DNA of 64,000 bases. It comes from Aerolutibacter ruishenii (GTDB taxonomy: Bacteria; Pseudomonadota; Gammaproteobacteria; Xanthomonadales; Xanthomonadaceae). The translations under genes were made by a program, and so were the position numbers. Shown one piece after another: positions 17,285 to 25,601 of this stretch; the first letter of the stretch is position 1, and every line of letters begins with the position of its first letter. Under the pieces are notes generated by a model that was not told the DNA's origin, did no database searches, and saw only the letters and a list, made by a program, of their open reading frames with translations. The stretch lies in the NCBI RefSeq assembly GCF_007830115.1, contig NZ_VLKP01000002.1, positions 1-64,000 of the forward strand. Direction: 5' to 3'.

Positions 17285-18045
17285 CGCCACTTCCTCGCCA
17301 GCAACCACGGCAGGCGGCGCAACATGCCGAAGAACAGCCGCGCGTGCATGCGGCTGATGCGCACGTTGTCGCCCCACACGTCGAAGTGCGACACGCCGTC
17401 GCTCGGGTAGCGCACCGGGGTGGGCACGTTGCGCACCGGCACGCCCTCCCAGCACAGGCGCACGATGATCTCCGGGTCGAAGTCCATGCGGCGGCCGATC
17501 GACGCGGTCCGCACCAGCGCCAGCACCGGCGCCAGCGGGTAGACGCGGAAGCCGCACATTGAGTCGCGGATCGCCAGCGACAGGGTGTTGATCCACACCC
17601 ATACGTGGGTCAGGTAGCGACCATACAGCCGGCCCCTGGGCACGCTGGCGTCGTACACCGGCGCGCCGTTGATGATGGCGGCCGGCTCCGCGGCGGCGGC
17701 GGCAAGGAAGCGCGGGATGTCACCCGGGTCATGCTGGCCGTCAGCGTCGATCTGCAGCACGTGGGTGGCGCCCAACCGCGCCGCTTCGTGGAAGCCGGCG
17801 ATCATCGCCCCGCCCTTGCCCTGGTTACGGTCCAGCCGCAGCAGGTGCACGCCCTCGCGGCGTGCCAGTTCGCGCAACACCGTGGCGCAGGACTCCCGCG
17901 AGCCATCGTCCACCAGCAGGCAGTCCTGTCCGCCCGCGCGCACGCCATCGACCATCGCGCCGATGGCGTGCTCGTGGTCGTACACCGGGATCACCACCAG
18001 CGGACGGAATGCCCCGGTCACTGCGCCGACGGGCAACGCGCTCAT
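17281..18045 (-). CDS. Family 2 glycosyltransferase of the aryl polyene operon
   Basis: A 254-residue GT-A fold enzyme: LVVIPVYDHEHAIGAMV at the N-terminus, a nucleotide-sugar site CLLVDDGSR, and the metal-binding region HVLQIDADGQHDPGDIP (DXD-like). There is no transmembrane tail, so it acts at the cytoplasmic face. It matches the N-terminal half of ApeJ-type fusions and may build the head group to which the pigment is attached. It starts with ATG overlapping the AMP-ligase stop (18042-18045) and ends inside the acyltransferase start. Confidence 0.88.
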   Translation of the reverse strand: MSALPVGAVTGAFRPLVVIPVYDHEHAIGAMVDGVRAGGQDCLLVDDGSRESCATVLRELARREGVHLLRLDRNQGKGGAMIAGFHEAARLGATHVLQIDADGQHDPGDIPRFLAAAAAEPAAIINGAPVYDASVPRGRLYGRYLTHVWVWINTLSLAIRDSMCGFRVYPLAPVLALVRTASIGRRMDFDPEIIVRLCWEGVPVRNVPTPVRYPSDGVSHFDVWGDNVRISRMHARLFFGMLRRLPWLLARKWR

Positions 18046-19787
18046 GCCGTCGCCTCCGCCGGGCCCAACACCACGCGGCCACTGGCGTGTGTCCCGAGCT
18101 CGGATTCATAGCGGAACGCCAGCACCGACTTCGCCTCCAGCCATTCCAGATGCAGGTGGATGCGCATGCCCGGCCGCGCCACGCGCTGGAATTTCAGCGC
18201 CTCGGTGCGCAGGAAGCGTGGCGGCAGCGCGAACGCTTCGCGCCCGAAGCGCACCGCCCAATCGAGCTGCGCCACGCCGGGCAGGATCGGCATCCGCGGG
18301 AAGTGGCCGTCGAAGACCAGCAGATCGGCATCCAGCGCGAGCTCAAGCTGCGCCTGCGTGGCGTCGCACCGCACCCACACCGGCGCCGGACGTTCCGGCC
18401 GGAACAGTGCACGCAGTGCGGCGTCGGTGGTCTTGCCCTGCGCGTTGCCGGGCAACGCATCGACAAAGCGCCAGCGGCGTGGGCGCGTCACCGCGTCCTG
18501 TCCATCGGCCAGCGCCTGGCCCAGCGATTGCGCCACTCGGCGACGTCCGTCCGCACGCAGGCGGGCCTGCCCCTCGCCCGTCAGCACCACCACCGCTGCG
18601 AGCTCGGCGCGCGGGCCCTCGACCAGCACGACGCGTGCTTCGGCGACCTCGGGCCGTTCGCCCAGCTGGCGCTCCAGTGCGGTCAGCGACACGCGGCGCT
18701 CTTCCACCTTGACGATGCGGTCGGCACGACCGAGCAGGCGGAAACCGGCCGTGCCGTCCGCCTCCACCCGGTCGGCGCTGCGCCACCACGCGGCATCGGG
18801 CAGGTGCGGCGACGCCACTTCCAGTTGGCCATCCGCAATGCGCCAGTCCACGCCGGGCAGCGGGGTCCACGCGGGCCCGTCGGTATCGTGCTGGCGCCAC
18901 GCGATGCCGCCGGTTTCGCTGCTGCCATAGATCTCGATCGGTGCGTGGCCCAGCATGGCATGCGCCGCGGTCGCCGCCTCCGCCGGCAACGCCCCGCCGG
19001 AGCTGAACACCGCACGCAGCCGGGTGCGCGCGCCGTTCCAGTCCAGTGCTTCGGGGATGCGCTTGAGGTGGGCAGGGCTGCTGACCAGCAGCGCCGGTGC
19101 GTCCATCGCCGCGGCGATTTCCTCGTGGAAGAACAGCCGCGGCGCGATCGCGCGGCCGGCCGCCAGCGGCCACAACACACGGAACAGCAGCCCGTAGATG
19201 TGCTGGTGCGACACCGTGCCGTGCACCACCGCCCCGTCAAGCCGCTCGCCGAACGTGGCCTGCAACGCTTCGACCTCGCGCACAAGCTGCGCCAGGCGTT
19301 TATCGATGGCCGCGGCTTCGCCGGTGGAGCCCGAGGTGTAGACCACCAGTCGCGTGGCCTGCTCGTCCAGCGGCATCCATGCGCTATCGGCATCACTGGC
19401 ACCCACCGCGTCCGCGGGCGGTGCCGTGCCAGTCAGAGCGGAGTTCGCCTGCGTGTGCAGCGCGATTGCCGCGCACGCCTCCGGGAAGTCGCCGGCGAAG
19501 CCATCGACCCCGGCTTCCAGTCGCGCCACGGTCACCGGCAGCGCGTCGGCGCACAGGCAGACCGTCTTGCCCGCATGCCAGGCACCGAACAGGGCCGCGG
19601 CGAAGGCCGCGGTATCGTCGAAGTGCAGCGCCCAGCGTTCGCCGCCGCGTGCGGTGAACGCATCGCGCCAGCGCGCCGCCTCGGCACGAAAGCCAACATG
19701 GTCCAGGCATGACCCCGCACCAAGCGCCACCACGCGCCCCGGCACGGGCCGCGCCGCCACTTCCGCCAGCGCGATCCACTCAGCCAT
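18042..19787 (-). CDS. Acyl-ACP synthetase fused to hotdog dehydratase (ApeH-ApeI fusion)
   Basis: A 581-residue bifunctional protein. Residues 1 to about 450 form an adenylating domain: phosphate-binding LVVYTSGSTG, motif YGSSETGGIAW, hinge region RLLGRADRIVKVEERRVS and the late lysine in PGNAQGKTTDAA. This part would activate the aryl starter acid and load it on an ACP. The last ~110 residues are a hotdog domain with LLVFDGHFPRMPILPGVAQL, the signature of ApeI-type 3-hydroxyacyl-ACP dehydratases. The fusion joins starter loading and dehydration in one polypeptide. Its ATG overlaps the upstream membrane-protein stop by 8 bases. Confidence 0.92.
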   Translation of the reverse strand: MAEWIALAEVAARPVPGRVVALGAGSCLDHVGFRAEAARWRDAFTARGGERWALHFDDTAAFAAALFGAWHAGKTVCLCADALPVTVARLEAGVDGFAGDFPEACAAIALHTQANSALTGTAPPADAVGASDADSAWMPLDEQATRLVVYTSGSTGEAAAIDKRLAQLVREVEALQATFGERLDGAVVHGTVSHQHIYGLLFRVLWPLAAGRAIAPRLFFHEEIAAAMDAPALLVSSPAHLKRIPEALDWNGARTRLRAVFSSGGALPAEAATAAHAMLGHAPIEIYGSSETGGIAWRQHDTDGPAWTPLPGVDWRIADGQLEVASPHLPDAAWWRSADRVEADGTAGFRLLGRADRIVKVEERRVSLTALERQLGERPEVAEARVVLVEGPRAELAAVVVLTGEGQARLRADGRRRVAQSLGQALADGQDAVTRPRRWRFVDALPGNAQGKTTDAALRALFRPERPAPVWVRCDATQAQLELALDADLLVFDGHFPRMPILPGVAQLDWAVRFGREAFALPPRFLRTEALKFQRVARPGMRIHLHLEWLEAKSVLAFRYESELGTHASGRVVLGPAEATA

Positions 19788-20328
19788 GCGCGCGCGCCTT
19801 CACCCGCTGCCGCACCAGCCATTCGACGGCGAACAGCGTGCCGATCAGCCCGTAGGCGACCAGGCCGTTGTACAGCGCCCACACGCGTTCGCTGGCCCAC
19901 AGCGCGGTGGCCAGCGCCAGGCTGCCGTTGAGCACGAAGAAGCCGCACCACACCTGGGTGACACGACGGGTATAGGCCACCGCCGCCGCGGGCAGGTCCG
20001 GCTGCTGCAGCCGTGCCAGGCGTTCGGCGACCGGCGCACCGAAGCGCAGACTGAGGCCGAACACCAGCAGCAGCACGCCGTTGACCAGCGCCGGGTACAG
20101 CTTCAATGGCAGGGCCGCATTGGCCAGCATGGCCCAGGCGGCCAGCAAACCGGTGCCCAGCGCCGCCCACAGCCAGTGCTTCTCGCGGGTCGCGAATGCG
20201 CGCAGCAGCGCCAGCGCGAACAGCAGCACCGCCAGCCAGCGCGGTTCGAAGCGGCCGAGCATGGCGTACACAGCCAACGGATACGCCAGCGACAACAGGA
20301 TGAACAGCAACATGCGCACCCGGCCCAC
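19780..20328 (-). CDS. COG4648-type membrane protein of the aryl polyene operon (ApeG-like)
   Basis: A 182-residue integral membrane protein with about six hydrophobic segments (for example MLLFILLSLAYPLAVYAM, WLAVLLFALALLRAF, GVLLLVFGLSLRFG, GLIGTLFAVEWLVRQ). It sits between the ACPs and the AMP-ligase in aryl polyene clusters; its biochemical role is unknown. The start is taken as GTG at 20328, preceded by AGGGGA; an ATG five codons later (20313) is possible. The C-terminus runs into the ligase start. Confidence 0.8.
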   Translation of the reverse strand: MGRVRMLLFILLSLAYPLAVYAMLGRFEPRWLAVLLFALALLRAFATREKHWLWAALGTGLLAAWAMLANAALPLKLYPALVNGVLLLVFGLSLRFGAPVAERLARLQQPDLPAAAVAYTRRVTQVWCGFFVLNGSLALATALWASERVWALYNGLVAYGLIGTLFAVEWLVRQRVKARAHG

Positions 20329-20351
20329 GGCGTCCCCTGGCCGCCGGCGGA

Positions 20352-20603
20352 TCAGGCGGCTTCGCGGATCAGGCCGTGCAGCACGTCCACGACGTCCTGC
20401 ACCGTGCGCACGGACTTGAACGCATCCGGCTGCAGGCGGCCACCGAGCAGGGGCTTGAGCTGCACGATCAGGTCGACCGCATCGATGCTGTCGATGTCCA
20501 GGTCGGTGTTGAGGTGTGCTTCGGGGGTGATCCGCACCGGATCGATCTCGAAGGTGTCCTGCAGGATGCCGCTGATGCGGTTGAAGAGTTCGTTCTTGGT
20601 CAT
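20352..20603 (-). CDS. Acyl carrier protein (ApeF-like)
   Basis: An 83-residue ACP with the phosphopantetheine serine in NTDLDIDSIDAVDLIV. Helix 1 is TKNELFNRISGILQDTF. It carries growing polyene intermediates by thioester. The ATG at 20603 is chosen because MTKNELF is the usual ACP start; the longer frame contains arginine-rich shadow sequence. It is the second of two tandem ACPs; the pair is typical of aryl polyene synthases, in which one ACP carries chain elongation and the other has an accessory role. Confidence 0.93.
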   Translation of the reverse strand: MTKNELFNRISGILQDTFEIDPVRITPEAHLNTDLDIDSIDAVDLIVQLKPLLGGRLQPDAFKSVRTVQDVVDVLHGLIREAA

Positions 20604-20622
20604 GGTGCCTGCTCCCCTGCGC

Positions 20623-20880
20623 TCATGCCGGCCGCGCGGAAACGAACCGGGCCAGCGCATCGACGCTGGCGAAATGCTGGCGGGTTTCCTGCGAATCGGC
20701 GGACAGGGTCACGCCGTAACGCTTCTGCAGCGCCAGGCCCAGTTCGAGCGCATCGATGGAATCCAGGCCCAGGCCCTCGCCGAACAGCGGCGCGGCGGCA
20801 TCGATGTCGTCCGGCGTCACGTCTTCCAGTGACAACGACGAAATGATCAATTGCTTGATCTCAAGCTCAAGTGGCTGCAC
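20623..20880 (-). CDS. Acyl carrier protein (ApeE-like)
   Basis: An 85-residue ACP with the attachment serine in EGLGLDSIDALELGLAL. The start is GTG at 20880, overlapping the end of the acyltransferase by 14 bases. The ATGs further in would delete helix 1, so GTG is preferred. It needs conversion to holo-form by a 4'-phosphopantetheinyl transferase; the only one seen in the window is at 41705-42310. Confidence 0.93.
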   Translation of the reverse strand: MQPLELEIKQLIISSLSLEDVTPDDIDAAAPLFGEGLGLDSIDALELGLALQKRYGVTLSADSQETRQHFASVDALARFVSARPA

Positions 20881-21670
20881 GCAGGTCCCCCGCCGCGAAA
20901 TACTGGGTCAGATGTTCGGTAAGTTGGCGCGCGGCCAAGGCCTCCCCCTGTGCCCCGCCCAGGAAAGGCGCGATTTCGAGGTCCGGCTGGACGTCCACCA
21001 CCACATGGAACCGGCGCGCCGGGACACGATACCACTTCTCGCCTTTGCCCAGCGTCATGGGCGTGCAGGTCAGGCGAACCGGGGTTACGTCCAGGCCGCC
21101 ACGCACGGCGATGTTGGCCGCCCCACGTTGCAGTTGCATGGACCCGTCGCGCCGGGTGCGGGTGCCCTCCGGAAAAACGACAAGGGTGCCCCCACGGCGC
21201 ACCGCCGCGATGCAGTCCTCGACCAGGCCCGCGCCATCGTCGTTGAACACATAGCCGGCCGCACGCACCGGGCCACGGGTGAACGGGTTGCGGGCCAGCG
21301 ACGACTTCACCACGCAATCGGCATTGGGCAACAGGGAGACCAGGAACACCACGTCGATCAGCGTCGGGTGGTTGGCCAGGATGAGCAGGCCCTCGCGCTG
21401 CAGGCGTTCCCTGCCGTGGACCTCGTAGGTCAGCACGCCCAGCACGCGCATCAGCTCGATGTGGAAAGCGAAGCTCTTCTGCACCAGCCGCCGGGCCCGG
21501 CGTCGGCGCCGCGCGGGATCGCGCACGGCAAGGTTGATCAGCGGAAACACCAGCACGCCCAGCAGCAGCCCACCCACGCCGAACGCGAGGAAGCTCAGGC
21601 CGGTGGCGACGATCCGCCACAGGCGGTTGAGCCGCCCGGAGGCGGGCAGCATCGCGGCAGCCTCAGCCAT
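20867..21670 (-). CDS. PlsC-like acyltransferase of the aryl polyene operon (ApeD-like)
   Basis: A 267-residue membrane-anchored 1-acyl-glycerol-3-phosphate acyltransferase-like protein. An N-terminal membrane helix (LSFLAFGVGGLLLGVLVF) is followed by the HX4D site in LANHPTLIDVVF, the glycine-rich acceptor-binding motif VVFPEGTRTRRDG and a late TPVRL segment. It probably transfers an acyl chain to the lipid anchor of the pigment. The ATG at 21670 overlaps the stop of the upstream KS-like gene by 8 bases; the longer frame to 22216 is only a shadow of that gene. Confidence 0.9.
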   Translation of the reverse strand: MAEAAAMLPASGRLNRLWRIVATGLSFLAFGVGGLLLGVLVFPLINLAVRDPARRRRRARRLVQKSFAFHIELMRVLGVLTYEVHGRERLQREGLLILANHPTLIDVVFLVSLLPNADCVVKSSLARNPFTRGPVRAAGYVFNDDGAGLVEDCIAAVRRGGTLVVFPEGTRTRRDGSMQLQRGAANIAVRGGLDVTPVRLTCTPMTLGKGEKWYRVPARRFHVVVDVQPDLEIAPFLGGAQGEALAARQLTEHLTQYFAAGDLRAAT

Positions 21671-22502
21671 GGCGCCGCCACCGCCAGCACAGACCGTCGG
21701 CCCGGTGCACATGCATGGGCTCGCCGGCCAACAGGAAGCGCAGTACTTCAAGGCCAGCGGGGAGCGCAGCGCCTGCAGTGGCGGGCTGTCCGGTCGCCGT
21801 AGGCACGCCCGCGATGGCGTGGGGCGAGGTGCCGGAGGCGCGCTCGTCCTCACCCACCCCAGCGCTCTCGGGAGTTCCTGGTCCGCCGACGTGGTCCACG
21901 TCCTCCGTCCACCCCAGCGCAAGCCGCGTGCCCTCGCCGTCCGCGCGGACGCGCCAGCTCCATGCATGGAACGGGTCCGGCTCGTCCACGAAGCCGGCAT
22001 AGGCTTCCGGCATGCTGGCGTCGTATACCACCACCAGCACTTCCGGCGCGCCATCGGCCAGCAGGCCGGCCGCCTCCACCAGCGCCGCCTCGGCGGTGGC
22101 CTGGCCGGCGGCAAGCGCCAGGTAGTTGCCGCGCTCGCCACGCACGATGGAATACAGCGCGGCGATGGCGTTGTGCACCGACAGGCCAAACTGGGTCGGC
22201 GACATCGGCTCGCCACGGGTCATCTGCTCCAGCAGCACGAACGAGCGCTGCACGTCGCCATGGCGCGAGGCGAACACCAGCGGCACGCCGGCCGCCTCCG
22301 CCTGGCTGCACCACCACGCGACCTGCACCGCCATCCGGCCCAGCCGGTCGATGCGGCGGCGCTGCATGGCCGGCACTTCCGCCAGCGCCGGGGTATCGTC
22401 ACCTGATGGCACGACCGGCGCCTTCGACCACGCCTGCCATGTTTCGCGCTCGTGCAGGCCGGGGGCCCACGCCGCCCAGTCCGCCACGGTGAATTCGATC
22501 AT
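21663..22502 (-). CDS. Beta-ketoacyl synthase-like chain-length factor (ApeC-like)
   Basis: A 279-residue protein of the KS N-terminal-like family (PF13723 type) and the first gene of the pigment operon. Recognisable pieces are VPLVFASRHGDVQRSFVLLE, MSPTQFGLSVHNAIAALYS and NYLALAAGQATAEAALVEA. The position of the KS cysteine carries no nucleophile (NYLALAAGQATAE), as expected for a chain-length factor that heterodimerises with an active KS such as the 8210-9400 product. Residues about 199-247 form a Gly/Pro/Thr-rich insertion before the terminal strand. The ATG at 22502 is chosen over an upstream in-frame codon; a -10-like TAGAAT lies at 22533-22538. Confidence 0.85.
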   Translation of the reverse strand: MIEFTVADWAAWAPGLHERETWQAWSKAPVVPSGDDTPALAEVPAMQRRRIDRLGRMAVQVAWWCSQAEAAGVPLVFASRHGDVQRSFVLLEQMTRGEPMSPTQFGLSVHNAIAALYSIVRGERGNYLALAAGQATAEAALVEAAGLLADGAPEVLVVVYDASMPEAYAGFVDEPDPFHAWSWRVRADGEGTRLALGWTEDVDHVGGPGTPESAGVGEDERASGTSPHAIAGVPTATGQPATAGAALPAGLEVLRFLLAGEPMHVHRADGLCWRWRRHG

Positions 22503-22532
22503 GCCCCTGTCATCCGCCAACGCCCCGCGCAC

Positions 22533-22538
22533 ATTCTA
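22533..22538 (-). promoter_or_regulatory. Putative -10 element of the aryl polyene operon
   Basis: TAGAAT on the minus strand, 30 bases before the first gene of the operon, in the 92-base gap after uvrD. No good -35 is seen at 16-18 bases. It is the only promoter-like sequence ahead of the 18 overlapping genes. Confidence 0.4.
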
Positions 22539-22594
22539 GCGTCCGGCACCCGCGTGAACCTGAGCAGGGCGATGGGTAAATGTCGCGCTGCCCA

Positions 22595-24784
22595 TCAAGC
22601 CGGTTGCAGGTTGGCGTACGCCAGCACCAGCCACTTGCTGCCGGCGTCATCGAAATTGACCTGCACCCGCGCGTGGGCACCGCTGCCCTCGTAGTCGACC
22701 ACGGTGCCCGTGCCGAAACTGGGGTGGCGCACCTGCGCGCCCAGCTTGACCGGCGGCGCCTCCAGCGACGCATGCCCGCGCCCACCGGCAGGGAACGCGC
22801 GCGGCGCGCTGCCATGCACCGGCCGCGACACCTGCACCTTGGGCCGCACCTCGTGCAGCAGGTGCGACGGGATCTCGCGCAGGAAGCGCGACGGCATGCC
22901 GTACATGTCCTGGCCGTGCAGGCGCCGGCTTTCGGCATAGCTGAGCACCAGCTTCTGCCGTGCGCGGGTGATGCCCACGTAGGCCAGCCGCCGCTCCTCC
23001 TCCAGCCGGCCGGATTCCTCGCTGGACTTGGCGCTGGGAAACAGCCCCTCCTCCATGCCGCCGAGGAACACCAGGGGGAACTCCAGGCCCTTGGCGCTGT
23101 GCAGGGTCATCAGCTGCACGCCTTCCTCGCCGGCCTGGGCCTGGCCTTCGCCGGCCTCCAGCTGCGCGTAGCTGAGGAAGGCGATCAGTTCAGGCATCGC
23201 CGCATCCACCTCGTCGTCGCCGCGGGTGAAGCGCGAGGCCACCGACACCAGTTCATCGAGGTTGTCCACGCGCGAGTCGAGCTGGCCGCGCGACTCGTTG
23301 AAGTAGTGGTCACGCAGGCCGGAACGGATCAGTGCGTGGTCGATCTTCTCCGGCAGGGTCATGTGCTGTACGTCGGTGTCGATCGCATCGAGCAGGGTGA
23401 GGAAGCCGCCCAGTGCGTTGCGTGCACGCGCGGTCATGCCGCCTTCGTCGACGATGCGGCGCGCGGCGTCCCACAGTGCCACGGCATCAGCGCGCGCGCG
23501 GCGTCGCACTTCGTCCAGCGTCTTCTCGCCGATACCGCGCGCCGGGGTGTTGACCGCGCGCTCGAACGCCGCGTCGTCGCTGCGGTTGGCGATCAGGCGC
23601 AGGTAGGCGAGCGTGTCCTTGATTTCGGCGCGTTCGAAGAAGCGCATGCCGCCGTACACGCGGAACGGCACCTGCTCGGCCAGCAGCAGCTCTTCGAACG
23701 CGCGCGACTGTGCATTGCTGCGGTAGAGCACGGCGCAATCACCGTAGCTGCCGCCGTCGCGCACCCATTGGCGGATGCGTTCGACCACGAAGCGCGCCTC
23801 GTCCATCTCGTTGTACGCGGCGTACAGGTCGATCGGCTCGCCCTCGCCGGTATCGGTCCACAGTTTCTTGCCGAGACGATCGGGGTTGTGCGCGATCACC
23901 GCGTTGGCGGCATTGAGGATGTTGGCGCTGGAGCGGTAGTTCTGCTCCAGGCGGATGGTCTGCGCACCGCCGAAATCCTTGAGGAAGCGCTGCACGTTCT
24001 CCACCTTGGCGCCGCGCCAGCCGTAGATGGCCTGGTCGTCGTCGCCGACCACGAACACGTGCCCCGTGTCGCCCGCGAGCACGCGCACGAACGCGTACTG
24101 GATGGCGTTGGTGTCCTGGAACTCGTCGACCAGGATCTCGCTGAAGCGGTGCCGGTAGTGCGCCAGCAGGGCCGGGTTGTCGCGCAGCAGCTCGTGCGCG
24201 CGCAGCAGCAGCTCGGCGAAGTCGACCAGGCCGGCGCGTTCGCAGCGCTCCTGGTAGGCCTCGTAGGCGCGGCGCATCACGTCGGCCCACGGGTCGTTGC
24301 TGGCCTGGATGTGCTGCGGGCGACGGCCCTCGTCCTTCTGCGCGTTGATCCACCACGCGATCTGCCGCGGCGGGAATCGCACGTCGTCCAGCTCGAGCTG
24401 CTGCACCACACGCTTGACCAGGCGCAGCTGGTCGTCGCTGTCCAGCACCTGGAAGCCTTCGGGCAGCTTGGCGTCCTGCCAGTGCAGGCGCAGCAAGCGG
24501 TGCGCGAGGCCGTGGAACGTGCCAACCCACATGCCGCGCGCGCCGTGGCGCAGCTGCGCATCCAGGCGGTGGCGCATCTCGCCTGCGGCCTTGTTGGTGA
24601 AGGTCACCGCGAGGATGCCGTGCGTGGGCACGCCGTGGACTTCGTTCAGCCAGGCGATTCGGTGGGTGAGCACGCGGGTCTTGCCGGAGCCGGCGCCGGC
24701 CAGCACCAGGTAGTGGCCGGGCGCCGCGGACACGGCCTCGCGTTGCGCCGGGTTCAGCGCGTCAAGCAGGTGGGAGACATCCAT
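22595..24784 (-). CDS. uvrD: DNA helicase II (UvrD)
   Basis: A 729-residue superfamily 1A 3'-5' helicase for nucleotide excision and mismatch repair. Walker A is LAGAGSGKTRVLTHR, followed by AVTFTNKAAGEM (Ia), VDEFQDTNAIQYAF (Walker B, II), VVGDDDQAIYGWRGA (III), RLEQNYRSSANIL (IV), QLMTLHSAKGLEFPLVF (V) and EERRLAYVGITRARQKL (VI). The Tudor-like C-terminal tail (GAQVRHPSFGTGTVVDYEG) is also present. The ATG at 24784 has no Shine-Dalgarno site and TAGAAT lies 6 bases upstream (24791-24796), suggesting a leaderless transcript. Length and motifs are normal. Confidence 0.98.
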   Translation of the reverse strand: MDVSHLLDALNPAQREAVSAAPGHYLVLAGAGSGKTRVLTHRIAWLNEVHGVPTHGILAVTFTNKAAGEMRHRLDAQLRHGARGMWVGTFHGLAHRLLRLHWQDAKLPEGFQVLDSDDQLRLVKRVVQQLELDDVRFPPRQIAWWINAQKDEGRRPQHIQASNDPWADVMRRAYEAYQERCERAGLVDFAELLLRAHELLRDNPALLAHYRHRFSEILVDEFQDTNAIQYAFVRVLAGDTGHVFVVGDDDQAIYGWRGAKVENVQRFLKDFGGAQTIRLEQNYRSSANILNAANAVIAHNPDRLGKKLWTDTGEGEPIDLYAAYNEMDEARFVVERIRQWVRDGGSYGDCAVLYRSNAQSRAFEELLLAEQVPFRVYGGMRFFERAEIKDTLAYLRLIANRSDDAAFERAVNTPARGIGEKTLDEVRRRARADAVALWDAARRIVDEGGMTARARNALGGFLTLLDAIDTDVQHMTLPEKIDHALIRSGLRDHYFNESRGQLDSRVDNLDELVSVASRFTRGDDEVDAAMPELIAFLSYAQLEAGEGQAQAGEEGVQLMTLHSAKGLEFPLVFLGGMEEGLFPSAKSSEESGRLEEERRLAYVGITRARQKLVLSYAESRRLHGQDMYGMPSRFLREIPSHLLHEVRPKVQVSRPVHGSAPRAFPAGGRGHASLEAPPVKLGAQVRHPSFGTGTVVDYEGSGAHARVQVNFDDAGSKWLVLAYANLQPA

Positions 24785-24841
24785 CGCACCATTCTACCGG
24801 GCGCGGTGGTCCACCAGCCGAATGCGGCGCCATGCAGCCCA

Positions 24842-24862
24842 CATGCCGCAAGCTGCGGCATG
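24842..24862. repeat. 9-bp stem hairpin between uvrD and yqhA
   Basis: CATGCCGCA (24842-24850), loop AGC, TGCGGCATG (24854-24862). It lies just past the end of the yqhA-like gene on the minus strand. No T-run follows, so termination is uncertain. Confidence 0.45.
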
Positions 24863-24881
24863 CTTCCGGCTCGGCGGTGGC

Positions 24882-25472
24882 TCAGTGGTGCGCTTCGTGC
24901 TCGCGCTTGGCCGAAACACCGGTCATCAGCTTGTCGGTGTAGGCGATGCCGATCGCCGACAGGATGAACACGCAGTGGATGATGGTCTGCCACATCACCC
25001 CGGTGGCACTGGCCTTGGTGCACAGCACGCCGGCCTCGACCGCACCGCACATCGGCAGGCCCAGCTGCCCGGCCTCGATGAAGGTCTTGAGCAGGTGGAT
25101 CGAGGAGATGCCGATGATCGCCATCGCCAGCTTCACCTTGAGCACGCTGGCGTTGACATGGCTCAGCCACTCCGGCTGGTCCGGATGGCCTTCCAGACGC
25201 AGGCGGGACACAAAGGTTTCGTAGCCGCCGACGATCACCATCACCAGCAGGTTGGAGATCATGACCACGTCGATCAGGCCGAGCACGATCAGCATGATGC
25301 CCTGCTCGGTGAGCGAGGTGGCACTCCGGATCAGGAGCCACAGTTCATGCAGGAACAGGTACACATATACGCCCTGCGCCGCGATCAGGCCCAGGTACAG
25401 CGGCAACTGCAGCCAGCGCGAGCTGAAGATCAGGGCGGGCAAGGGGTTGAGCGTGGGGCGCGGCTGGGACAT
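24882..25472 (-). CDS. yqhA: YqhA/UPF0114 family membrane protein
   Basis: A 196-residue inner-membrane protein with about four transmembrane segments ([75 protein letters not shown]). The stretch [20 protein letters not shown] and the [11 protein letters not shown] region are characteristic of UPF0114. A loop carrying two cysteines ([15 protein letters not shown]) lengthens it slightly relative to the E. coli protein. Function unknown. Confidence 0.9.
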   Translation of the reverse strand: MSQPRPTLNPLPALIFSSRWLQLPLYLGLIAAQGVYVYLFLHELWLLIRSATSLTEQGIMLIVLGLIDVVMISNLLVMVIVGGYETFVSRLRLEGHPDQPEWLSHVNASVLKVKLAMAIIGISSIHLLKTFIEAGQLGLPMCGAVEAGVLCTKASATGVMWQTIIHCVFILSAIGIAYTDKLMTGVSAKREHEAHH

Positions 25473-25601
25473 GGGGGCGGTTCGGGGCGTGAAAGGCGCC
25501 TAGGGTAACGGTCGGCCCGGCCTTCGCCAACGGACACCACGGCTCGGCCGGCCATGGCCTCAGCGCGTACACTCGCCGTTCCCCCCGCCCGGAGCCACGC
25601 C

